IMG/VR virus record: IMGVR_UViG_3300049736_000498
Span: 1 to 39,220 of that record
From: a virus
Length of the DNA: 39,220 bases
Strand: one strand, 5' to 3'
Shown here: positions 30,603-37,586 of the stretch, piece after piece
How positions within the stretch are numbered: position 1 is the first letter of the stretch
Layout: each line of letters opens with the position of its first letter
Translations under genes and position numbers: made by a program
The notes under the pieces: generated by a model
Told to the model about the DNA's origin: nothing
The model's database searches: none
What the model saw: the letters and a program-made list of their open reading frames with translations, nothing else

Positions 30603-32868
30603 AATATTTGCACACGGTAGTTATATAGGAACTACTGGGTATGCAAATCATACAAAATCATTTTTTAGGGAACTTTCTAATATATATGATTTAAAAGTTA
30701 AAAATTTTACAGTAGGTAAATCTTGGGATGGGTATAAAGATGAGCCACATAATAATGAAAGTTATATTGATAATTTAGATAAAAAATTATTATGTTCCCA
30801 ATACTTATGGGAAGGAGATAATTTATCTTCTAAAGATATTTATACTAAGTATTCTAATAATTTTAAACATGATATTAACTTAGTATTATGTGAAACTTAC
30901 CATCACGTATTTTACCAAGATTATCAAGGACCTAAAATAGCATATAATGTATGGGAAACAACCCGTCAACCCAAAGAGTTTTTTAACCAATTAAATAAAT
31001 TTGATCAAATTTGGGTTGCATCAAATTGGCAAAGAGATTGTACTATAGAACAAGGAACAGATCCTGATAAAGTAAAAGTTGTCCCGGAAGCAGTAGATTC
31101 TACTATTTTTTTCCCTAATGAAAAAGCCACTCTTCCCGAATATGATGATGGGAGGTTTAAATTTACAATGTTTGGCAGATGGGATTACAGAAAATCAACT
31201 AAAGAAATTATAGAATCATTTTTAGAGGAATTTAAAGAAGATGAACCTGTAGATTTAATTTTATCTATAGATAATCATATGGCTAAAGATAGTTTTAAAA
31301 CAACAGAAGAAAGATTAAAGCATTATAATTTAGTTGACCCAAGACTAAAAATAAAACATTTTCCTAGTAGGGAGGAATATATAAAGTATCTCCAAAAAGG
31401 TCATGTATTTTTATCTTGTGCTCGTTCTGAAGGGTGGAATTTACCCTTAATTGAAGCTATGGCTTGTGGAACACCGTCAATATACTCTAATTGTAGTGGG
31501 CAATTAGAATTTGCAAAAGGTAAAGGATTACCCGTAAAAATAAAAGGTACTATACCTGCAATAGGAGGAGAATATAGTATATATTCCCAATCAGATCTCC
31601 CAGGAGAATTTTATCAACCGGATTATAGTGATTTAAAAAAAGTAATGAGAGATGCTTATGTTAATTATAAGAAACATAAAAAACAAGCATTAAAAGAATC
31701 TATTAAAATAAGAAAAAAATTTACTTGGGCTAATATAGCAGAAATTGCAGAAAAAGAAATTGACCATTTAGTAAGTAATCTTCCCCCTAATAAAATTGAA
31801 ATAAGTTTTATTGATGGTCCTAAAGTAGAAGTAATAGGTTCTAATTTTAAAAATTACAAGGTAGAATTTATAGATAGTAGAACAGATAAATTAATACATT
31901 CTTCTACTATTAGTAATAATATGTGGACTAAATGTAATAAATCATATTATATTCCTTGGACAATTAAAGTTAATGGTAAAATAGTACATAAATTAGATCT
32001 TGAAAATAAAGATGTTGTAATATCTATAGATTCTAAATCTATAGGAGATACATTAGCATGGACTCCTCAAATATTAGAATTTGCAAAAAGGCATAAATGT
32101 AAAATATCAGTAAGTACTTTTTTTAACAAATGGTTTCAGGGATTAAAAGAATATAAAGATATAACTTTTATAAAACCAGGTGATAAATTTAATGCTTATG
32201 CTTATTATAAAATAGGATGGTTTAAAAATAAAGAAGGAAATTGGCAGAATTTTGATAATCATCCAACTCAAGTAAATACAATTCCTTTAATTCAAGCGGC
32301 AACAGATATATTAGATTTACCTTATATAGTTAAAACATCACCAATAAATTTTACTCCTTTAAAAAGACCTATTAAGGACAAATACATATGTATTGGGCCT
32401 CAATCTACTGCTGGTTTAAAAGAATGGCCCCACCAAAACTGGAGAAAATTAGCTAAACTTTTACATTCTAAGGGATATAAAGTAGTAAGTTTATCTTTAA
32501 ATGGATTTAAAGGGACTAATATAATTAATAAATCAAACCTTCCTTGGGATGAATTATTTAATTACTTATACCACTCAGACTTATTTATAGGTTTAGGTTC
32601 TGGTTTATCTTGGATTAATTGGACTTTAAATAAACATACAGTAATGATAAATAATTTTGTTCCTTATGGTTACGATATACCTAATAATTTAACTAAAATA
32701 GAAAATTATAAAGTATGTAATGGTTGTTGGGTAAATAAAGATTATGTATTTGATGCTGGAGATTGGGATTGGTGTCCCGTATATAAAGGAACAGAAAAAC
32801 AACATATATGTCAAAAATCATTAACTGTTGAACAAGTATTTAGTAAAGTAGATAAACTTTTAAAATAA
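30583..32868 (+). CDS. Two-domain glycosyltransferase: GT4 plus TibC/Aah-like O-heptosyltransferase domain
   Basis: 761 residues. Domain 1 (about 1-400) is a GT4-type GT-B enzyme: HGSYIGTTGYANHTKSFF at the start, WVASNWQRDCTIEQG, FGRWDYRKSTKEIIESF, and the E-x7-E donor motif CARSEGWNLPLIEAMACGTP (E283, E291). Domain 2 (about 478-761) is GT9-type: ISIDSKSIGDTLAWTP, IGPQSTAGLKEWP, LFIGLGSGLSWINW. It ends with a four-cysteine cluster, C712xxC715-x15-C731-x11-C743, in CNGCWVNKDYVFDAGDWDWC and following residues. That resembles the metal-binding finger of bacterial autotransporter O-heptosyltransferases (TibC, Aah). A protein O-glycosylation role is inferred. Last gene of the accessory operon. Confidence 0.75.
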   Translation: MIKQKPKIFAHGSYIGTTGYANHTKSFFRELSNIYDLKVKNFTVGKSWDGYKDEPHNNESYIDNLDKKLLCSQYLWEGDNLSSKDIYTKYSNNFKHDINLVLCETYHHVFYQDYQGPKIAYNVWETTRQPKEFFNQLNKFDQIWVASNWQRDCTIEQGTDPDKVKVVPEAVDSTIFFPNEKATLPEYDDGRFKFTMFGRWDYRKSTKEIIESFLEEFKEDEPVDLILSIDNHMAKDSFKTTEERLKHYNLVDPRLKIKHFPSREEYIKYLQKGHVFLSCARSEGWNLPLIEAMACGTPSIYSNCSGQLEFAKGKGLPVKIKGTIPAIGGEYSIYSQSDLPGEFYQPDYSDLKKVMRDAYVNYKKHKKQALKESIKIRKKFTWANIAEIAEKEIDHLVSNLPPNKIEISFIDGPKVEVIGSNFKNYKVEFIDSRTDKLIHSSTISNNMWTKCNKSYYIPWTIKVNGKIVHKLDLENKDVVISIDSKSIGDTLAWTPQILEFAKRHKCKISVSTFFNKWFQGLKEYKDITFIKPGDKFNAYAYYKIGWFKNKEGNWQNFDNHPTQVNTIPLIQAATDILDLPYIVKTSPINFTPLKRPIKDKYICIGPQSTAGLKEWPHQNWRKLAKLLHSKGYKVVSLSLNGFKGTNIINKSNLPWDELFNYLYHSDLFIGLGSGLSWINWTLNKHTVMINNFVPYGYDIPNNLTKIENYKVCNGCWVNKDYVFDAGDWDWCPVYKGTEKQHICQKSLTVEQVFSKVDKLLK

Positions 32869-32882
32869 TCAAATAATTATTA

Positions 32883-32897
32883 ATATTTATAAACAAA
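32883..32897 (+). promoter_or_regulatory. Late-promoter-like motif (before 32904)
   Basis: ATATTTATAAACAAA, a close variant, six bases before the ATG at 32904. Confidence 0.5.
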
Positions 32898-32903
32898 ACA
32901 AAA

Positions 32904-33158
32904 ATGAGTAAAGCAATTAAGTTATCGGAAGAAGAATTAAAAACTCTTAGGGATTATCAAAAAACCCAAAACCAAATTACTTTTAATCTAGGTAATGTAG
33001 ATATTCAAAAAGCTATATTAGAAGGTCAAAGAAGTCAAATTTTAGACAATTTAGCTAGTTTACAAGAAAAGTCTAATAAAACAGCTAAAGAATTACAAGA
33101 TAAGTACGGTGAAGGAAATATTGATTTAGAAACTGGAGAATTTACTTTAACAGAATAG
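32904..33158 (+). CDS. Small coiled-coil protein before the sheath gene
   Basis: 84 residues, mostly one long charged helix (LSEEELKTLRDYQKTQNQ, then QRSQILDNLASLQEKSNK). The end YGEGNIDLETGEFTLTE is acidic. Short helical proteins with a 'GxGxIDxxTGEFT' end are common next to structural genes in marine T4-like phages, without a defined role. It has its own late motif and precedes the sheath gene. Confidence 0.6.
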   Translation: MSKAIKLSEEELKTLRDYQKTQNQITFNLGNVDIQKAILEGQRSQILDNLASLQEKSNKTAKELQDKYGEGNIDLETGEFTLTE

Positions 33159-33177
33159 TTTTTTGAAAAGGTTTTTA

Positions 33178-33192
33178 ATATTTATAATAAAA
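33178..33192 (+). promoter_or_regulatory. Late-promoter-like motif (before the sheath)
   Basis: ATATTTATAATAAAA, exact consensus, twenty-three bases before the ATG at 33216. Confidence 0.55.
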
Positions 33193-33215
33193 CAATATTA
33201 AAATAAGAAAATAAA

Positions 33216-35558
33216 ATGGCAGAAACGTTAATATCTCCCGGTGTAGCAGCAAGAGAAAATGATCAATCTTTTGTAACCTCACAACCAGTTGAAAGGGGTG
33301 CAGCAATTATAGGTCCAACTGTATTAGGTCCTGTTGAAAGACCCACATTGATTAGTTCATTTAGTTCATACCAAGCTTTATTTGGTGGAGCTTTACAAAG
33401 TGGTTCTAATGAATATACTTACCTTACTTCAATTGCAGCAAATCAATATTTTCAAAATGGTGGAAATTCATTATTAGTAACTAGAGTAACGTCAGGATCA
33501 TTTAGTTCTGCAACTTCTACTTTAATCCAAAATACTGTTCAAGAATTAACAGGGGGATTAATTGGTAATATAGTTGGAGATCTAACTACATCAGGTGACG
33601 CTCAATTATCTACTTTTAGTGAAACTGGTGTATTTAATAATGTTCCTTTACCTGGGGGTGAGAATGGAATTGAAGCATCAGCTTCTATAACTGTAAGTAG
33701 TGCAAATGGTTTACTTTGGGTTACATCAACATTTACTCCACAAGGGGATGCACCAACAACAACACAAGATGGTACTACTGGTGCTATCACATCTTTAACT
33801 GGAGCAGGTTCTAATACTAGTGGTACTGGAGCATCAATTACAGTAACAGTTGCAGGAGGGGTAGTAACTACCGCTACAGTAACAGCTGCAGGATCAGGGT
33901 ATAGTGTTGGAGATACATTAGTTGTACTCGCAGAAACACTTCAAAGTGATGGAAATATAGGTGATGTAACTGGAAATCTAACTATTATTATAGGTACTAC
34001 AAATTTAACAGGTCAAATTACATCTATAGTAGTAACAGAAGATGGTGAAGATTATATTGTAGGTGAAACTATTACTATAGATAATGCATTAATTGGATTA
34101 AGTGGTATAGATCCAATATTAACTTTAACAAATCCTTCTATAGAAAATGGAAATGCATTTGAATTAGAAACTATTTCTGAAGGGATTGTTATGAATAACA
34201 CTAACCCTGTAGGATCAGATACCGGAGGTACTGAGCTACCAGGAGGGGCACTAGTAAGTGGTTCATCTAAAAATGTTAGATGGGAAATTACAAGTGTAAA
34301 TACTGCATCTGGTGTATTTTCTTTAGCAGTTAGACGTGGTAATGATAATAACAATAATAAAGTAATATTAGAACAATATAATAATGTTTCATTAGATCCA
34401 TTTTCACCAAATTATATTGCACGAGCAATTGGTGATATTTCAACTAATTTAGTAACAGAAGGAGCAGATACATTCTTACAAGAATCTGGTTCATTTGCAC
34501 AAATTTCTAACTATGTTAGAGTAAAATCAGTTAATTCACCTACCCCAAATTATTTTAATAATGATGGTAGCGCAAAAACCGAATATACCGCATCCTTACC
34601 AATGATTGGGTCAGGTTCATTTGATGGAGCAGTTGGTGCAAATATTCCAAATGGTAGAGCTGCTAATTTTTACCAAAACATTAATAATATTGATGCACAA
34701 GGGTTAGTAGGATCTGATTATAATAATGCAATAGCGCTATTAGCTAGTCAAGATGATTACCAATATAATGTAATATCAGTACCTGGTTTAACTAATCAAG
34801 ATCACGCAGCCCAAATCACTAGTGTAATGAATAATTCAATTTCACGTGGTGATAATATTGCGGTAGTTGATTTAGTAAGATATAACTCACAAATAAATGC
34901 GGTAACAAACCAAGCAGGTGGAATTGATAATAGCTATACAGCTACATATTGGCCATGGTTGCAAACTGTTGATCCAAATTCAGGACAATTAGTTTACATC
35001 CCAGCTTCTACATTTATACCAGGTGTATATGCGTTTACAGATGCTTCAAGTGATCCATGGTTTGCACCAGCAGGTATTACTAGAGGAGGAATGGGACAAG
35101 TTGTTAGAGCTGAAAGAAAATTAACTTCTACTAACAGAGATACTTTATATGAAGCAAATGTTAATCCAATTGCTACATTCCCACAACAAGGAGTAGTAGT
35201 ATTTGGACAAAAAACATTACAAAAAGCAGCATCAGCATTAGATAGAGTAAATGTACGTAGATTATTAATTACTCTTAAAGATTTCATTTCTCAGATTGCT
35301 GATAATTTGGTATTTGAACAAAATACAATTGCAACAAGACAAAACTTTTTAACACAAGTAAATCCATATTTAGAAAGTGTTCAACAAAGACAAGGATTAT
35401 ATGCTTTTAAAGTAGTAATGGATGAAACAAATAACACACCAGATGTAATAGATAGAAATGAGTTAATTGGACAAATTTTCTTACAACCAACTAGAACAGC
35501 TGAATTTATTATGTTAGATTTCAATGTATTACCAACTGGAGCAACATTCCCAGCATAA
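33216..35558 (+). CDS. gp18: Contractile tail sheath protein (T4 gp18-like)
   Basis: 780 residues, longer than T4 gp18 (659). N-terminus ISPGVAARENDQSFVTSQPV and the nearby RGAAIIGPTVLGPVERPTLI are typical sheath starts. The C-terminal domain is well conserved: GVVVFGQKTLQKAASALDRV, NVRRLLITLKDFISQIADNL and PTRTAEFIMLDFNVLPTGA. Residues about 190-295 form a Gly/Thr-rich insertion with repeated GYSVGDTL / DYIVGETI turns, probably a surface domain. The sheath polymerises around the gp19 tube and contracts on infection. Confidence 0.94.
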   Translation: MAETLISPGVAARENDQSFVTSQPVERGAAIIGPTVLGPVERPTLISSFSSYQALFGGALQSGSNEYTYLTSIAANQYFQNGGNSLLVTRVTSGSFSSATSTLIQNTVQELTGGLIGNIVGDLTTSGDAQLSTFSETGVFNNVPLPGGENGIEASASITVSSANGLLWVTSTFTPQGDAPTTTQDGTTGAITSLTGAGSNTSGTGASITVTVAGGVVTTATVTAAGSGYSVGDTLVVLAETLQSDGNIGDVTGNLTIIIGTTNLTGQITSIVVTEDGEDYIVGETITIDNALIGLSGIDPILTLTNPSIENGNAFELETISEGIVMNNTNPVGSDTGGTELPGGALVSGSSKNVRWEITSVNTASGVFSLAVRRGNDNNNNKVILEQYNNVSLDPFSPNYIARAIGDISTNLVTEGADTFLQESGSFAQISNYVRVKSVNSPTPNYFNNDGSAKTEYTASLPMIGSGSFDGAVGANIPNGRAANFYQNINNIDAQGLVGSDYNNAIALLASQDDYQYNVISVPGLTNQDHAAQITSVMNNSISRGDNIAVVDLVRYNSQINAVTNQAGGIDNSYTATYWPWLQTVDPNSGQLVYIPASTFIPGVYAFTDASSDPWFAPAGITRGGMGQVVRAERKLTSTNRDTLYEANVNPIATFPQQGVVVFGQKTLQKAASALDRVNVRRLLITLKDFISQIADNLVFEQNTIATRQNFLTQVNPYLESVQQRQGLYAFKVVMDETNNTPDVIDRNELIGQIFLQPTRTAEFIMLDFNVLPTGATFPA

Positions 35559-35573
35559 AAACTAAAAAGATAA

Positions 35574-35588
35574 ATATTTATAATAAAA
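35574..35588 (+). promoter_or_regulatory. Late-promoter-like motif (before the tube)
   Basis: ATATTTATAATAAAA, exact consensus, twelve bases before the ATG at 35601. Confidence 0.55.
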
Positions 35589-35600
35589 TAAGAAAATAAA

Positions 35601-36089
35601 ATGGCAGTATTAAACCCAAACGAAGTATTTTTCACAGCTTTCGAGCCAAAACAAAAGAATAGATTTATCTGTTTTGTGGATGGATTCCCTGCTTACATTA
35701 TGAAAGGTGTAGGAGCTGTAACTGTATCACAAGGAACAGTACCTTTGAATCACATTAATGTTCAAAGATTTGTAAAAGGTAAAACAACTTGGGGTACCAT
35801 TCAGTTTACATTATTTGACCCAATCACTCCATCTGGTGCACAATCAGTAATGGAATGGGTTAGATTACACCACGAATCAGTAACTGGTAGAGATGGTTAT
35901 AGTGATTTCTATAAGAAAGATCTTACAATCAATGTACTAGGACCTGTAGGTGATATTGTATCAGAATGGATCATCAAAGGAGCAATGATTACAGAGGCTT
36001 CATTTGGAGATTTCAACTGGGATACTGAAAATGCTGCTCAAGAAATTACAATGACTGTACAACCAGATTATTGTGTATTAAATTTCTAA
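35601..36089 (+). CDS. gp19: Tail tube protein (T4 gp19-like)
   Basis: 162 residues, matching the usual gp19 size (163 in T4). Conserved features are FTAFEPKQKNRFICFVDGFP at the start, the central WGTIQFTLFDPITPSGAQSV, and the later VGDIVSEWIIKGAMITEASF with a closing EITMTVQPDYCVLNF. It forms hexameric rings of the inner tail tube. The gene directly follows the sheath gene with its own promoter-like motif and is closed by a strong terminator. Confidence 0.95.
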   Translation: MAVLNPNEVFFTAFEPKQKNRFICFVDGFPAYIMKGVGAVTVSQGTVPLNHINVQRFVKGKTTWGTIQFTLFDPITPSGAQSVMEWVRLHHESVTGRDGYSDFYKKDLTINVLGPVGDIVSEWIIKGAMITEASFGDFNWDTENAAQEITMTVQPDYCVLNF

Positions 36090-36118
36090 AAATTTTACCC
36101 ACCCCTAATTTGAAAAAT

Positions 36119-36145
36119 AGCTTGGCTTCGGCCGAGCTTTTTTTT
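36119..36145 (+). terminator. Intrinsic terminator after the tube gene
   Basis: AGCTTGGC (36119-36126), TTCG tetraloop, GCCGAGCT (36131-36138; one G-T pair), then a T run to 36145. cUUCGg is an exceptionally stable loop. Confidence 0.93.
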
Positions 36146-36201
36146 ATATTGAACGCCAATACTAAAAGGAATAGTTCTTTGACATTTAAAAATAATAAGA
36201 T

Positions 36202-36471
36202 ATGGAAAATTTAGAATTTGTTTTAGGTGTCCTATCCACAGTAGGTGTATTCTTAGTAGGGTATGCTTCGATAGGAGTGTTTAAGGTGAAAACCAAAGTT
36301 AAAGATGTCATACAATCTGTAGATAATGCTTATTTAGCTATGGATGAAATAGGCAAAGATCATTACAATAATATTAATGATTTACGATTAGATTACCAAA
36401 ATCAAATTGATGAAATTTATAGGCAAATAGATTCAAGATTTGATAAATTTGAAAATAAAATAAATAAATAA
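36202..36471 (+). CDS. Small membrane-anchored coiled-coil protein
   Basis: 89 residues. An N-terminal hydrophobic segment (LGVLSTVGVFLVGYASIGVF, about residues 8-27) and then a helical charged domain with heptad pattern (DLRLDYQNQIDEIYRQ). No catalytic motif. The region between the terminator and this gene (36146-36201) holds no clear late motif; CATTTAAAAATAATA at 36183-36197 is at best a degenerate version. Role unknown: a membrane or tail-associated small protein. Confidence 0.55.
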   Translation: MENLEFVLGVLSTVGVFLVGYASIGVFKVKTKVKDVIQSVDNAYLAMDEIGKDHYNNINDLRLDYQNQIDEIYRQIDSRFDKFENKINK

Positions 36472-36543
36472 TACTAACCCGTTTTAAGAACTTTCCTTTT
36501 TAGTATTTATCAACGATAAAAACGTTTTAATTAAATAAAGATT

Positions 36544-37272
36544 ATGGCTGAATTTAAATTTCCAAGTGAAGAAGTAGAATTACCATCTAAAGGTTTAATA
36601 TATCCTAAAGATCATCCCTTATCAAGCGGTAAAATAGAAATTAAATATATGACTGCTAAAGAAGAGGATATTCTAACTAATCAATCCTACATTAATAAAG
36701 GAACAGTATTAAATAAATTATTAGATTCTGTAATTTTAACTGAAGGAGTTAAACAACAAGATTTAATATTAGGAGATAAAAATGCAGTATTAGTTGCTAC
36801 TCGTGTATTAGGGTATGGAGCAGAATACAAATTTACTTATAGGGGAGAAGAAAAAACTATTGATTTATCAACTTTAGAAAATAAAGAATTTGATGAATCT
36901 TTAATTACTCAGGGTAAAAATGAATTTTCTTTTATTTTACCCCATTCTAAAACTCCAATTACATATAAAATTTTAACCGGGGCAGACGAAAGTAAAATTG
37001 ATAGAGAATTAGAAGGATTAAAGAAAATAAATAAAAACGCAGCTCCAGAATTAAGTACAAGATTAAAATATATTATTACATCAGTTAATGGAGAAACAGG
37101 AACTAAAGAAATTAGAGAATTTGTTGATAATTTTTTACTAGCTATAGATTCTAAAGCACTAAGAAAACATCTTAGAGATACACAACCAGATGTAGACCTT
37201 CGTTACATAGACGAAGATGGGAAGGAGGTAGCCATCCCCATTGGGATTAGCTTTTTTTGGCCTGAGCTCTAA
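36544..37272 (+). CDS. gp26-like baseplate protein / tail assembly chaperone, 5' part
   Basis: 242 residues. FPSEEVELPSKGLIYPKDHP, then IEIKYMTAKEEDILTNQSYI and ILTEGVKQQDLILGDKNAVL match the T4 gp26-type baseplate/assembly family (Pfam T4_baseplate, from memory). The end IPIGISFFWPEL is a typical 'FFWP' terminus. An out-of-frame gene (37241) overlaps its last 32 bases and the tape-measure gene follows, the position normally held by tail assembly chaperones. A weak, degenerate late motif (AGTATTTATCAACGA, from 36502) lies upstream. Confidence 0.75.
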   Translation: MAEFKFPSEEVELPSKGLIYPKDHPLSSGKIEIKYMTAKEEDILTNQSYINKGTVLNKLLDSVILTEGVKQQDLILGDKNAVLVATRVLGYGAEYKFTYRGEEKTIDLSTLENKEFDESLITQGKNEFSFILPHSKTPITYKILTGADESKIDRELEGLKKINKNAAPELSTRLKYIITSVNGETGTKEIREFVDNFLLAIDSKALRKHLRDTQPDVDLRYIDEDGKEVAIPIGISFFWPEL

Positions 37273-37552
37273 AATAGCTCCTCAATTTAGGGTAGGGTTA
37301 TTCACACAAATACACTCTATATTATTTCATGGTAAAGGTGGATATGATTATCATACTGTATATAATATGCCAGTATGGTTGCGTAAGTTTACTTTTAAAC
37401 AAATATCTGACTTTTATGAAGAAAAAAACAAAGCACAAAAAGCAGCACAAACTTCAGGTAAAACCTCACTAGTAGGAGATGATGGGAAAATTAATGCTCC
37501 TGCATTTAAGAATGCTTCTAAGCCATATCAAAATAAAAGTAGCTATAAATAG
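37241..37552 (+). CDS. Out-of-frame extension of the gp26-like protein (TTG start or frameshift product)
   Basis: Up to 103 residues. There is no ATG: the first in-frame Met codon is residue 43, and the only upstream candidate is TTG at 37241. The frame opens at 37232 after a stop at 37229-37231. The reading begins GLAFFGLSSKIAPQFRVGLF and continues HSILFHGKGGYDYHTVYNMP and WLRKFTFKQISDFYEE, which reads like a natural continuation of the gp26-like protein after 'FFWP'. The shared T7 run (37252-37258) is a candidate slip site. The frame is +1 (or -2) relative to the upstream gene. A GGAGG lies 12 bases before the TTG (37224-37228). Confidence 0.6.
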   Translation: MGLAFFGLSSKIAPQFRVGLFTQIHSILFHGKGGYDYHTVYNMPVWLRKFTFKQISDFYEEKNKAQKAAQTSGKTSLVGDDGKINAPAFKNASKPYQNKSSYK

Positions 37553-37563
37553 TTGCTTTTTTT
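37535..37563 (+). terminator. Intrinsic terminator overlapping the stop of 37241
   Basis: AAAAGTAGCTA (37535-37545), TAAA loop, TAGTTGCTTTT (37550-37560), eleven pairs including two G-T, then T to 37563. The stop codon TAG (37550-37552) is part of the stem. Confidence 0.75.
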
Positions 37564-37564
37564 A

Positions 37565-37579
37565 ATATTTATAATAAAA
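37565..37579 (+). promoter_or_regulatory. Late-promoter-like motif (before the tape measure)
   Basis: ATATTTATAATAAAA, exact consensus, one base after the terminator T run and seven before the ATG at 37587. Confidence 0.6.
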
Positions 37580-37586
37580 TCTATTA

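Noticed and set aside
36119-36150. Possible fourth bipartite promoter (TTGG, then TTATATT) near the tube terminator
   Set aside because: Only TTGG and TATATT match, and both are explained by the terminator stem and T run.
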